From Prochlorococcus marinus str. SB (lineage in GTDB: Bacteria; Cyanobacteriota; Cyanobacteriia; PCC-6307; Cyanobiaceae), in NCBI RefSeq assembly GCF_000760115.1, contig NZ_JNAS01000002.1, forward strand, positions 682,001 to 746,000: a stretch of DNA of 64,000 nt, read 5' to 3'. Position numbers and translations under genes: made by a program. The notes below the pieces were generated by a model. That model ran no database searches. It saw only the letters and a list, made by a program, of their open reading frames with translations, and had not been told where the DNA came from. Positions 9,783 through 18,878 of this stretch are shown one piece after another. Every line of letters starts with the position of its first letter. The stretch's first letter is position 1.

Positions 9783-9952
9783 TCAGAACTCCAGAATTAA
9801 AAGATTCATAATATATTTATTAAATTACTACAGCGTGCTTCCACTTTGCGAAAAAACATTGTAAATAGTTTCAAATCTTCTCTCTTAATACGATAAATAA
9901 AAGCAAATAATAAATTTTTACTTTCTTTTTAAACTTTTCATAATCTAGAGAA

Positions 9953-10747
9953 TTAGATAGATATATTTTTTTCAGGCGAACTTGCTACTGCAAAGTCTTG
10001 TTTTTTAATTCTTCCTGCCAGAAAAGCTTGCCTGCCAGCTTTCACACTATAATTTATAGCTTGAGCCATTAGAGGAGGATTTGCAGCTTGTGCTATTGCA
10101 CTATTGATTAAAACACCATCAGCTCCAATTTCCATAGCTTGAGAAGCTTCACTAGGTACCCCAATTCCTGCGTCAATTATTACTGGCACTTTTGCATTCT
10201 CAATAATTATCCTTATATTTGATAAATTTAATAAACCTTGCCCGGAGCCTATGGGAGAGCCCAATGGCATTACAGTTGCACAACCTATTTCTTCTAGTTT
10301 TTTTGCAAGAATAGGATCTGCATTGATATAAGGTAGTACGGCGAAACCCTTTTTTATTAAAATTTCGGCTGCTTTAAGAGTTTCTATTGGATCTGGTAGC
10401 AAATACTTTTTGTCAGGAATAACTTCTAACTTCACAAAATTATTTTCTTCTTGACCAGATAATTTTGCAAGTTCTCTACCTAAAATTGCTATTCTGACTG
10501 CCTCATCGCAATTAACACAACCAGCTGTATTAGGAAGCATCCAGTATTTTTCCCAGTTGATCTTTTCGAGTAAATTTTCTCCGGTCTGATCATTTTTAAT
10601 TCTTCTAACAGCGACGGTTATAATTTCCGTTTCAGAATTTGACAAACTTTCTACCATATCCTGAGTAGATTTGTATTTGCCAGTACCAACCATTAATCTA
10701 CTGGAAAATTGTTTTCCACCAATTAGTAAAGAAGAATAATTTTCCAT
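9953..10747 (-). CDS. thiG: Thiazole synthase ThiG
   Basis: TIM-barrel enzyme that forms the thiazole phosphate of thiamine from deoxyxylulose phosphate, a glycine-derived imine and ThiS thiocarboxylate. The 264-residue sequence has the family start [15 protein letters not shown] near residue 50, the catalytic-lysine segment [17 protein letters not shown] and the phosphate-binding [24 protein letters not shown] region. It begins 2 bp after the stop of the Ycf37-like gene, so it is probably the last gene of an rpmI-rplT-ycf37-thiG transcript. ThiS and ThiF are not in the window. Confidence 0.95.
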   Translation of the reverse strand: MENYSSLLIGGKQFSSRLMVGTGKYKSTQDMVESLSNSETEIITVAVRRIKNDQTGENLLEKINWEKYWMLPNTAGCVNCDEAVRIAILGRELAKLSGQEENNFVKLEVIPDKKYLLPDPIETLKAAEILIKKGFAVLPYINADPILAKKLEEIGCATVMPLGSPIGSGQGLLNLSNIRIIIENAKVPVIIDAGIGVPSEASQAMEIGADGVLINSAIAQAANPPLMAQAINYSVKAGRQAFLAGRIKKQDFAVASSPEKNISI

Positions 10748-10749
10748 AT

Positions 10750-11307
10750 TTAGAATCCCTTATCTTTGATACCTTTATAAGGTTTATAATTGTTTCTTTT
10801 TTCTAACTCCTTACTTTTTTTAATTGCTGTTTTGTTCTTTGGATCTATCACCAAAACCTTTTGATAAGTTTCATATGCCAAGTCGTACTCCAGTAAACGC
10901 TGTTGTGCTGATGCGAGGTTATTTAGGGCTATAGGATATTCGGGAAGTGATTTTATTGCAGAGTTATAATGTTTTATTGCTTTTTTAAATTCATTTTGAG
11001 CAGCATAAGAAAATCCTAAAGCATTATTTATTATCGCTTTGGCTTCATCAGGTTCATTTTCATAATTTTCAATTGCTTTTAAAAAAGTTTTAGTAGCTTC
11101 TGAATATAATCTTTTTTTTATCTGAATAGACCCAAATTCATATAATTCTGTAGCTTGAGTGAGAGAATCTAAACCTTTCTGCTCGAATTTTACTAAATTT
11201 AATTCTTCACTTCTTGTTTTTAGAAATTGTCTGAATACAAAAATAGAAATTATTATTAATACAACAAAAAGAATTATTAAATAAGATTGAAAGGAAGATA
11301 TTTCCAT
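10750..11307 (-). CDS. Membrane-anchored TPR protein, Ycf37-like
   Basis: A 185-residue protein with one N-terminal membrane helix (residues ~7-26, [17 protein letters not shown]) followed by tandem tetratricopeptide repeats: [20 protein letters not shown] is the clearest, with others at roughly 60-90 and 90-120. This layout matches Ycf37, a thylakoid TPR protein known to help photosystem I assembly and stability in cyanobacteria. The gene lies between rplT and thiG on the same strand. The TPR and anchor are seen directly; the Ycf37 identity is a recognition call, not proven. Confidence 0.75.
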   Translation of the reverse strand: MEISSFQSYLIILFVVLIIISIFVFRQFLKTRSEELNLVKFEQKGLDSLTQATELYEFGSIQIKKRLYSEATKTFLKAIENYENEPDEAKAIINNALGFSYAAQNEFKKAIKHYNSAIKSLPEYPIALNNLASAQQRLLEYDLAYETYQKVLVIDPKNKTAIKKSKELEKRNNYKPYKGIKDKGF

Positions 11308-11342
11308 TATTTATAATTACTTTTTAGATTATATTCTTTTTT

Positions 11343-11690
11343 CTACTTACTAACGGAAGAAACAATTTTTTCAAAACACTCAGGATCGTTTAAAGCTAAT
11401 TGAGCAAGCATTTTTCTGTTAATGATAATTTCTGAATTTTTCATGCCATTTATTAACTTGCTATAGTTTGTTCCATTTATCCTCGCAGATGCGTTAATTC
11501 TAGAGATCCAAAGTCTTCTAAAATCTCTTTTTCTTCTTCTTCTATCCCTATAAGCATTACAAAGAGCTTTCATCACCCTTTGGTTTGCGGTTCTGAAAAG
11601 ATTTTTGTTGCCGCCTCTAAAACCTTTTGCAAGATTTAAGATTTTGTTTCTTCTTTTTCTGGCTATGTTGCCTCTTTTTACCCGTGCCAT
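11343..11690 (-). CDS. rplT: 50S ribosomal protein L20
   Basis: L20 is an early-assembly 23S rRNA-binding protein. The 115-residue sequence has the typical start [18 protein letters not shown] and the [20 protein letters not shown] stretch. It lies 28 bp downstream of rpmI on the same strand. In many bacteria the order is infC-rpmI-rplT, but here infC is about 39 kb away, so IF3-L35-L20 co-regulation cannot work as one transcript. Confidence 0.97.
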   Translation of the reverse strand: MARVKRGNIARKRRNKILNLAKGFRGGNKNLFRTANQRVMKALCNAYRDRRRRKRDFRRLWISRINASARINGTNYSKLINGMKNSEIIINRKMLAQLALNDPECFEKIVSSVSK

Positions 11691-11718
11691 GAATATCTAA
11701 TAAAAATTGGTTAAAGAT

Positions 11719-11916
11719 TTATGCGTATGGAATCATTAATTTTACATTATCAGCATCTCTTTCATCAACTACGGCTTTTGTTGATAGATGTCTTTTTAAT
11801 TTTGAACTTTTATGATCAAGTAAATGATTATGGAAAGCTCTTCTTCTCATGAATTTACCCGTCGCAGTAGCTTTAAATCTTTTGGCAGCTGATTTACGAG
11901 TTTTTAGTTTAGACAT
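11719..11916 (-). CDS. rpmI: 50S ribosomal protein L35
   Basis: Small basic large-subunit protein, 65 residues, beginning [20 protein letters not shown] with the [15 protein letters not shown] core and [10 protein letters not shown] near the end. It is the normal length for the family and is the first gene of the rpmI-rplT-ycf37-thiG run. Its promoter must be in the 91-bp divergent gap with the SpoIID-like gene at 12008. Confidence 0.96.
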   Translation of the reverse strand: MSKLKTRKSAAKRFKATATGKFMRRRAFHNHLLDHKSSKLKRHLSTKAVVDERDADNVKLMIPYA

Positions 11917-12007
11917 TTAAGTCAAATGTGTTTAATTAGGATAATCTAAACCTTTATACGCATTGGTGCAAATTAAATTTTTTAATTGATAAGGAAAGTT
12001 CTAATTT

Positions 12008-13546
12008 ATGAAACTTAAATTTGCCTTTTTAAACTTATTTTTAGGCTGTATTTCTCTTTTAATAATAAACCCTAAATTTATTTCAAATGCAAAAGGAGAA
12101 GAATTGCTAAAGGTTGAACTCCAAAATGAAATTAAAAATGGAAAATTTTTAATTGGTTTAAAGCAATATTTGGGCGGGGAGAATGATAGTTTTTCGGAGA
12201 AAAAGAATATAAACTTTACGACTAATAAAGGTTTTTTAAACTTGATTTCGTCCAACGGTATAAAACATAAATCAAAACAGATAAATATTACCTGGGCGGA
12301 TATACCCGTCAAAAATCCAAAAACAATTGAAAGAATTGTTTTTGGTCCTTTTGCTAGCTATGAATCGGCAAAAAAACAATCAGAGAAACTAAGAAATAAA
12401 GGATTTGAGACGACTGTTGCCTACCCTAATAATTGGGAAGTATGGATTCCATTTCAAGATGATCTGCCAGAGTTTGAATTAAAAAATAAGATTTTCAAAA
12501 AAATAAAAAATTTTCAAATTACTCCTGTTCTAAGAAATGAATACAGTGGTATGAAACTTGAAGGTCCTATATATATTTATTCTGAAGAGGAAATAAAAAT
12601 AAATGGTGTTAATTTTGGCAAAAATTTTTATTTAATAAAAGATTTATATGGAACTTGGACCTTAGTTCAAAAAATTAAATTTGATGACTATTTGGCAGGT
12701 GTTTTGCCATATGAAATTGGACCTAATTCTCCTTTAGAAGCACTCAAGGCTCAAGCAGTTATTGCAAGAACTTGGGGAATATTTAATTCTGATAGATTTA
12801 ATATGGATAAATATCATTTATGTATAAGCACTCAATGCCAAGTTTATAAGCCTTCTGAAATTTCATACAAAAACGTACAAAAAGCCATAGACGAAACTTC
12901 AAATTTAATTCTCACTCATGAAAATCAACCAATAAATGCTTTTTACCATGGTTCTAATGGTGGAGTATCTGCTACTGCAGGCGAGTCTTGGCAAATTCAA
13001 GATTATTCTTATTTCAATTCAATTATTGATGGTTCTAAATCATTAAATAAAATTTTTAAACTTCCAATTACGAATGAATCTTATTTAAATAATTTTTTAG
13101 ACTTTGATAAAGAACAGTTTTATGGGAGTAATCATTCTCTTTTTCGATGGAATAAAAAAATTTCTACTCTTGAAATTAAAGAAAAGTTAATTAAAAACAA
13201 ACTTATAAATATTAATGAAGATGTTTTGGATTTAAATTCTATTGAACGTGGGTCTAGTGGCAGAGTGACAAAATTGGAAATACAAACGGACAAGGGTAAT
13301 AAATCTATTGTTCTTGTTAAAGATGATATTCGACGGGTATTAAATTTTATACCTAGTAATTTGTTTACTATTAATAAATTAAATGATGATTTATGGCTTT
13401 TGAGAGGAGGAGGCTTCGGTCATGGTGTAGGTTTATCTCAGTCAGGAGCAATTGAAATGGCTAAATTAGGATTCTCTTATGAACAAATATTGAATCATTA
13501 CTATCGAAATGCAAAACTAAAAAAATTTGAGATATTGTCTCAATGA
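12008..13546 (+). CDS. Secreted SPOR-SpoIID domain protein (LytB/SpoIID family)
   Basis: A 512-residue exported protein. A signal peptide or N-terminal anchor is visible at residues 1-27 (LNLFLGCISLLIINPKF). A SPOR-like segment follows at ~105-155 (IVFGPFASYESAKKQSEKLR), and then a SpoIID domain with ALKAQAVIARTWG, AFYHGSNGGVSATAGESW and the C-terminal GGGFGHGVGLSQSGAIEMA motif. SPOR domains bind denuded peptidoglycan and SpoIID enzymes are lytic transglycosylases on such glycans, so a role in wall remodelling or division is likely. It is followed 27 bp later by a membrane glycosyltransferase gene on the same strand. Confidence 0.85.
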   Translation: MKLKFAFLNLFLGCISLLIINPKFISNAKGEELLKVELQNEIKNGKFLIGLKQYLGGENDSFSEKKNINFTTNKGFLNLISSNGIKHKSKQINITWADIPVKNPKTIERIVFGPFASYESAKKQSEKLRNKGFETTVAYPNNWEVWIPFQDDLPEFELKNKIFKKIKNFQITPVLRNEYSGMKLEGPIYIYSEEEIKINGVNFGKNFYLIKDLYGTWTLVQKIKFDDYLAGVLPYEIGPNSPLEALKAQAVIARTWGIFNSDRFNMDKYHLCISTQCQVYKPSEISYKNVQKAIDETSNLILTHENQPINAFYHGSNGGVSATAGESWQIQDYSYFNSIIDGSKSLNKIFKLPITNESYLNNFLDFDKEQFYGSNHSLFRWNKKISTLEIKEKLIKNKLININEDVLDLNSIERGSSGRVTKLEIQTDKGNKSIVLVKDDIRRVLNFIPSNLFTINKLNDDLWLLRGGGFGHGVGLSQSGAIEMAKLGFSYEQILNHYYRNAKLKKFEILSQ

Positions 13547-13573
13547 AAGCTAAGAAATTAACAATTTACTTTT

Positions 13574-14875
13574 ATGAGTAAGGGTTTTTATAAAAATCGA
13601 AGATTGAAGTCATTTATATTTCTTAGTGGTTGTTTTTTAGTAGCTTTTATTCCTCATTCTAACAATATCGAAAATTTCTTTTACATAATATTGACTCTTT
13701 CTTTTGTGATTGTTTTCTACGGTTTAATAGTTATTTCTAGAAATTTCGAAAGGAAGAACGTTTTAAATACTATAGGCAGAAGAATTAGCAATAAAGAGTT
13801 ACCTGTGCTTGATATTTTAGTCGCAGCTAGAGATGAAGAAAATGTCATAGCAAGATTAGTTGAAAGATTATTTAGTTTAGATTATCCAACAAATAAATTT
13901 AATATTTACATAATCGATGATGGTAGTTCTGATAAGACGCCTTTAATTTTAGATCGATTATCTAGACAATATGACAAGTTAAAAGTCATAAGTCGTTCTC
14001 CAAATGCAGGAGGAGGAAAGTCAGGAGCTTTGAATTATGCCTTGAAATTTACCCATGGTGAATGGTTATTAGTTTTGGATGCTGATGCTGAATTAAAACA
14101 AGATTCTTTGATAAGGTTATTTAGTTTTGTAGAAGAGGGTGATTGGTCTGCAGTTCAACTAAGAAAATCAGTAACAAATGTAAGTAAGAATTTTTTAACT
14201 TCCTGTCAGTCAATGGAGATGGCTATGGATGCAATCTTTCAATATGGAAGATTATCAGTTGCTGGAGTTTCCGAATTAAGGGGAAATGGCCAATTAATTA
14301 AGAAGGAAACATTATTAGCATGTGGTTCTTTTAATGAAGATACAGTTACAGATGATCTTGATTTGAGTTTAAGATTATTATTATCAAAATCTAGAATTGG
14401 AATCTTATGGGATCCTCCAGTCATGGAGGAGGCAGTTGAGAATTTAAATGCTTTATTAGCGCAAAGGCAAAGATGGGCAGAGGGGGGTTTGCAAAGATTC
14501 TTCGATTATGGAGATCAATTATTTACTAATAAAATTGATTATTTGCAGAAATTTGATTTAACTTACTTTTTCATCTTGCAATATGCATTACCAATCATTT
14601 CTATTTTTGATTTAGTTTTCAGTATTGCTTTTTTAGATTCACCAATTTACTGGCCTATTTCATTTACAGCTTTTATGTTATCTGGAATTGCTTTTTGGTA
14701 CGGTTCTTCTTGTAAAAGTGAAGTACCTGTATTGCAAAAAAGTAATTTTTTGATGGTATTTGTATCGGTTTTTTATTTATCTCATTGGTTTTTAGTAATC
14801 CCCTGGGTAACTATAAAGATGTCTATTTTTCCCAAAAAGATACTTTGGCGAAAGACTCTTCATACTGGAGTTTAA
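13574..14875 (+). CDS. Membrane glycosyltransferase family 2
   Basis: A 433-residue inverting GT2 enzyme anchored in the membrane. Two hydrophobic segments near the N-terminus (residues ~14-30 and 35-55) and several after residue ~320 frame a cytoplasmic catalytic domain. The domain has IIDDGSSDKTP (first Asp pair), VLDADAE (DxD), TDDLDLSLRLL and the QRQRW motif typical of processive synthases such as cellulose or poly-N-acetylglucosamine synthases. The product is unknown. Co-orientation with the SpoIID gene hints at envelope polysaccharide. It ends 1 bp before the convergent dnaX stop. Confidence 0.85.
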   Translation: MSKGFYKNRRLKSFIFLSGCFLVAFIPHSNNIENFFYIILTLSFVIVFYGLIVISRNFERKNVLNTIGRRISNKELPVLDILVAARDEENVIARLVERLFSLDYPTNKFNIYIIDDGSSDKTPLILDRLSRQYDKLKVISRSPNAGGGKSGALNYALKFTHGEWLLVLDADAELKQDSLIRLFSFVEEGDWSAVQLRKSVTNVSKNFLTSCQSMEMAMDAIFQYGRLSVAGVSELRGNGQLIKKETLLACGSFNEDTVTDDLDLSLRLLLSKSRIGILWDPPVMEEAVENLNALLAQRQRWAEGGLQRFFDYGDQLFTNKIDYLQKFDLTYFFILQYALPIISIFDLVFSIAFLDSPIYWPISFTAFMLSGIAFWYGSSCKSEVPVLQKSNFLMVFVSVFYLSHWFLVIPWVTIKMSIFPKKILWRKTLHTGV

Positions 14876-14876
14876 T

Positions 14877-16637
14877 CTATTCATCAAGGTCTATAATTTC
14901 TCCATTAAAAAAATTTGCTAAGTTTTTTGAACTATCATCATAAGTTTCCTCGTTAGAAATTTTTGTTGTCGAATTAGTTTTTGGTTCTATTTTTTTTATT
15001 GGTCGGAAATTATTTACTTCATTTTGGGTTATTTCTGGAGTGTTTGTTGGGTTACTTTTATTTAATTGTTTGGTTGAAAAATTAAGTATTATTCCATCTC
15101 CAAATATCTTTTTTACAGTATCTTCAATTATAACTTTTCTGCTTTTTATCATACTTTCCCAGTTTGGAGATAATGCAATTGTGATTTTCTCCGAATCAAA
15201 ACTTTCAAGTTCGGCTTGTTGTGAAAGTAACATTCTTGTTGATGGTAACTCTACTTTAGAAAGAATTAATTCCCATTTATCTTTTAAATTTGATCGAGGA
15301 TTATTTTGGTTCTTTTCAGAAATATTTTCAATACTTTCTTTTTCAAGAACTTCAAATTTTTCTAATTTTCCGTCTTTTTTTTCGATCAATTCCTTGTGAG
15401 TTATCTCTTCTTGGATACTTGGTTTTTGAATTTCATTAGAAATTTTCTCTTTATTAAAAATTGAAATGTGTTTTCTACTTTCATGCTTTTCCTCAGTCGT
15501 ATTATTTTTACTTTCTTGTTTATTTTCAAAACTATTTATCTCTTGACTATCCAGAAGACCAGTTAAATGTATTTCAAACCAAAGCCTTGGATTATCACTT
15601 GATTTGATTTGATATTCAATATTTCTCAGATTATTATGCCAATTTATTATTTTAGATTTATTTATTGTTTTTGAGATTTTATCTAACTCATCTCGAAATT
15701 CATCAGAGGTATAATAAAGATCTGAATATTTGTTATTAGTACTATGTAATAGTAGATCTCTTGTTATATTCAATAATCCGATAATTATTTGAAGAGGTTC
15801 GTTTCCGGCATCATATAATTTGTTGCAAGTGTCAATTAATGACTCTGGATTATTCTCAACCAATGATTTAATCATATTTGTTAATTCACTTTCTGATACT
15901 TCTCCTAGGAGGTTTTGGATGTTATTTATTGTTATTCCTTCTGGTAAAAGATTCAATTGTTCAAGTAGGCTTTGTGCATCTCTCATACCTCCATTAGACC
16001 TTTTTGCAATCATTTTTAACGCCTGAACTTCGTACTTAATGGATTCTTTTTCGGCGATTTCTGATAAATGTTGAAAAATATCACTAGGGCTTATTCTTCT
16101 AAAATCAAACTTTTGGCATCTACTTTTTATTGTATTTAATACTCTCTCAGGATTTGTCGTCGCAAGTATAAATACAACTCTTGAGGGCGGTTCTTCAATA
16201 GTTTTTAGTAAAGCATTTGAAGCTGCCGTTGAAAGCATATGACATTCATCAATTACATAGACTTTCCATCTCGCTTGAGTAGGAGCAAATCTCGCTCTTT
16301 CTATAATTTCTCTTATATTTTCTACTCCTGTATTTGATGCTGCATCAATCTCGATAATATCTAGAGCGCTCCCATCTGTAATTTGTCTACATAAGTCACA
16401 TTTACAACAAGGAGTTATCGTAGGTTGGTCGAATGCCTGGCAATTTAGAGATTTTGCAAATATTCTTGCACTTGATGTTTTTCCAGTGCCTCTTGGACCA
16501 TTAAAAAGATATGCAGGAGCAATTTTTTTTGTTAATAGAGCTTGTTTGAGTGTAATGGATATAAATTTTTGCCCAACCAGTTCGTCTAAGTTGTTTGGTC
16601 TATATTTTTGATGGAAAGGCTTATGTATATTTGGCAT
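14877..16637 (-). CDS. dnaX: DNA polymerase III subunits gamma/tau
   Basis: Clamp-loader ATPase of the replisome. The 586-residue product has the Walker A motif LFNGPRGTGKTSSARIFAKS near residues 44-63, a four-cysteine zinc module (CQAF...CCKCDLC) and DECHMLSTAASNALLKTIEE with the variant Walker B and sensor region. Domains I-III end near residue 370, followed by a Lys/Glu/Asn-rich linker and the tau-specific C-terminal part. A run of eight A residues on the coding strand (15375-15382, codons 419-421) falls where a gamma-length product would end; see the findings. It lies 57 bp downstream of clpX. Confidence 0.95.
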   Translation of the reverse strand: MPNIHKPFHQKYRPNNLDELVGQKFISITLKQALLTKKIAPAYLFNGPRGTGKTSSARIFAKSLNCQAFDQPTITPCCKCDLCRQITDGSALDIIEIDAASNTGVENIREIIERARFAPTQARWKVYVIDECHMLSTAASNALLKTIEEPPSRVVFILATTNPERVLNTIKSRCQKFDFRRISPSDIFQHLSEIAEKESIKYEVQALKMIAKRSNGGMRDAQSLLEQLNLLPEGITINNIQNLLGEVSESELTNMIKSLVENNPESLIDTCNKLYDAGNEPLQIIIGLLNITRDLLLHSTNNKYSDLYYTSDEFRDELDKISKTINKSKIINWHNNLRNIEYQIKSSDNPRLWFEIHLTGLLDSQEINSFENKQESKNNTTEEKHESRKHISIFNKEKISNEIQKPSIQEEITHKELIEKKDGKLEKFEVLEKESIENISEKNQNNPRSNLKDKWELILSKVELPSTRMLLSQQAELESFDSEKITIALSPNWESMIKSRKVIIEDTVKKIFGDGIILNFSTKQLNKSNPTNTPEITQNEVNNFRPIKKIEPKTNSTTKISNEETYDDSSKNLANFFNGEIIDLDE

Positions 16638-16694
16638 TTATTTTTCATTAATTAGAAAAATTAGGGATTTATTAAAAAAAATTAAACTCTAATT

Positions 16695-18062
16695 TTATGC
16701 AGACTCTTTAATGATTCTTTTTGATCCTGAAGGTAGTTTAACAATTTTAGATGAGAACAAATTTTCTACCATTTTTTTCGTAATTGTGAATTCTTTTACA
16801 TTTTCTTCAGAAGGCAAAGTGTACATTATGTCTAGCATTAGCTCTTCAATTATTGATCTTAATGCTCTTGCACCTGTTTTTCTTTTGTATGCTTCATTTG
16901 CTATCGCTTCAACAGAATCAGGCTCAAATGATAATTCAACATTATCCATACTTAGCAAAGTTTTGAATTGCTTTACTAATGCATCTCTTGGTTGAGTCAA
17001 AATAGATTCTAAAGTTTCTTTAGTAAGACGATCTAATACAGCACAAACCGGAATTCTTCCAATAAATTCTGGAATTAGGCCATATTTCACTAAGTCATCT
17101 AATTCTAAATTTTTCAGGGAATCTCTTGGGTCTACTATTTTTTTTGTATCAACTTTGTTTTGATCTGAATTGGTGGTAAAACCTATAGAGTGTTTACCCA
17201 TACGCTTTTGAACGATATCCTCTAAACCTATAAAAGCTCCCCCACAAATAAATAGTATTTGACTCGTATCAATTTGGATACAGTCATGATAAGGATGTTT
17301 TCTTCCGCCTTGTGGTGGCACATTAGCAATTGTTCCCTCAAGCATTTTTAATAAAGCTTGCTGTACTCCTTCACCAGAGACATCTCTAGTAATTGAGGGA
17401 TTCTCGCTTTTTCTAGCAATTTTATCTATTTCATCAATATAAATAATTCCTTTTTGAGCTAGTTCTACATTCATTTCTGATTTTTGCAGAAGTCTTAAAA
17501 GTATGTTTTCAACATCCTCCCCAACATATCCAGCTTCTGTCAAAGTCGTTGCATCTGCTACTGCAAAAGGAACATCCAAAAACTCTGCTAAAGTTTGCGC
17601 CAACAATGTTTTTCCACTTCCAGTAGGGCCGATGAGTAAAATATTTGATTTTTGTAATTTAGTTGCTTGTGAATCTGTTGCATTGTTATTATTACTATCT
17701 TCTTTAACTTTCCAAGCTAATCGCTTGTAGTGATTGTATACGGCTACTGATAATATTTTTTTTGCAGATTCTTGTCCAACAACTTGATTATCTAGAAAAC
17801 TTTTTATTTCTAATGGCTTAGGAATTGAGGTTAATTCTAAAGGAACAGATTTTTTTGGATTATCAGTTGCTAATTTCTTTTTTACTTGCGGAGAGTTGTT
17901 TGTGTTCGCTTGATTATCAAGTAGTTCTTCATCGAGAATTTCATTACAAAGATCTATGCACTCATCACAGATATAAACCCCAGGACCAGCTATAAGCTTT
18001 CTCACTTGGTCTTGTGATTTACCGCAAAATGAACATTTAAGATGGGCGTCGAATTTAGCCAT
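16695..18062 (-). CDS. clpX: ATP-dependent Clp protease ATP-binding subunit ClpX
   Basis: AAA+ unfoldase that feeds substrates to ClpP. The 455-residue protein begins with the C4 zinc-binding domain (Cys10, Cys13, Cys32, Cys35), which recruits adaptors and dimerises. The AAA module holds Walker [12 protein letters not shown], Walker [11 protein letters not shown], the pore-loop segment TEAGYVGED and the ClpP-binding loop region with the IGF tripeptide (KHSIGFTT). It is downstream of clpP on the same strand, the standard tig-clpP-clpX arrangement. A 105-bp leader with a small inverted repeat separates it from clpP. Confidence 0.97.
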   Translation of the reverse strand: MAKFDAHLKCSFCGKSQDQVRKLIAGPGVYICDECIDLCNEILDEELLDNQANTNNSPQVKKKLATDNPKKSVPLELTSIPKPLEIKSFLDNQVVGQESAKKILSVAVYNHYKRLAWKVKEDSNNNNATDSQATKLQKSNILLIGPTGSGKTLLAQTLAEFLDVPFAVADATTLTEAGYVGEDVENILLRLLQKSEMNVELAQKGIIYIDEIDKIARKSENPSITRDVSGEGVQQALLKMLEGTIANVPPQGGRKHPYHDCIQIDTSQILFICGGAFIGLEDIVQKRMGKHSIGFTTNSDQNKVDTKKIVDPRDSLKNLELDDLVKYGLIPEFIGRIPVCAVLDRLTKETLESILTQPRDALVKQFKTLLSMDNVELSFEPDSVEAIANEAYKRKTGARALRSIIEELMLDIMYTLPSEENVKEFTITKKMVENLFSSKIVKLPSGSKRIIKESA

Positions 18063-18080
18063 CGATAATAAGTTTTTAAA

Positions 18081-18109
18081 GTGAAGGGTGTTAAATATTC
18101 CCTATTCAC
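18081..18109. promoter_or_regulatory. Imperfect inverted repeat in the clpX leader
   Basis: GTGAAGGG at 18081-18088 and CCCTATTCAC at 18100-18109 can pair (GTGAA with TTCAC, GGG with CCC, two-base bulge), leaving an 11-nt loop. It lies 20-50 bp before the clpX start in the 105-bp clpP-clpX gap. No long T run follows on the clpX-reading strand, so it is not an obvious terminator. A regulatory or processing role is possible but unproven. Confidence 0.3.
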
Positions 18110-18167
18110 TAGGATTGCTTATAAATATCGATTCGTCATCTTATTCTTAAAAAATCAGAACCCCTTG

Positions 18168-18812
18168 TCACTTTTTGATAACTTTATCAATTAATCCATA
18201 TTCGACTGCTTCTGAGGGAGATAAAAAGTAATCTCTTTCTGTATCTTCATTAATTTTTTCTAAAGGTTGACCAGTATGTTCTGCTAAGAGCGAATTTAAT
18301 GTTTTCTTGAGAAAAAGTATTTCTTTAGCTTGTATTTCAATCTCTACTGCTTGACCTTGTGCACCTCCCAGAGGTTGATGAATCATAATCCTAGAATTAG
18401 GTAAAGCCAATCTTTTCCCCTTTGCTCCTCCAGAAAGTAGAAATGCCCCCATACTTGCCGCTACTCCAAAGCATATTGTCACTACATCTGGGGATATTTG
18501 TTGCATAGTATCGTATATTGCCATTCCTGCAGTTACTGAGCCTCCAGGAGAATTGATATATATTTGTATGTCTTTTTCGGGATCTTCCGCTTCAAGAAAT
18601 AATAATTGTGCAACAAGTGAATCAGATACTTGATCATTAATTCCAGTACCTAAAAAAATTATTCTCTCCCTCAATAGTCTTGAATAAATATCAAAAGCTC
18701 TTTCTCCTCTGCCTGATTGTTCTATAACAGTAGGAACAGCAGCAATGGTTTTATTGTTACTTTCGTAAGAACTTATTGAGCTTTGGATTAAATGTTTTTT
18801 TTCTGAGTTCAC
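18168..18812 (-). CDS. clpP: ATP-dependent Clp protease proteolytic subunit
   Basis: Serine peptidase subunit of the Clp machine. The 214-residue sequence has the full catalytic triad: Ser120 in [11 protein letters not shown], His145 in [10 protein letters not shown] and Asp194 in ERDYF, with the same spacing as E. coli ClpP (25 and 49 residues). The oxyanion strand [15 protein letters not shown] is intact, so it is an active ClpP rather than a ClpR-type inactive paralogue. It is followed by clpX on the same strand and preceded by tig, which fits coupling of folding and degradation. Cyanobacteria usually carry several clpP genes; which paralogue this is was not determined. Confidence 0.95.
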   Translation of the reverse strand: MNSEKKHLIQSSISSYESNNKTIAAVPTVIEQSGRGERAFDIYSRLLRERIIFLGTGINDQVSDSLVAQLLFLEAEDPEKDIQIYINSPGGSVTAGMAIYDTMQQISPDVVTICFGVAASMGAFLLSGGAKGKRLALPNSRIMIHQPLGGAQGQAVEIEIQAKEILFLKKTLNSLLAEHTGQPLEKINEDTERDYFLSPSEAVEYGLIDKVIKK

Positions 18813-18878
18813 AAATTAGTTTTTCGTCCTATAAATAATTTAAGGGGTTTTTGTTGAATTAGTAGGAAATTTCATAAA

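Noticed and set aside
12001-12312. 103-codon minus-strand ORF under the SpoIID-like gene
   Set aside because: It is a Phe/Lys-rich shadow, and the plus frame has a signal peptide and clear domains.
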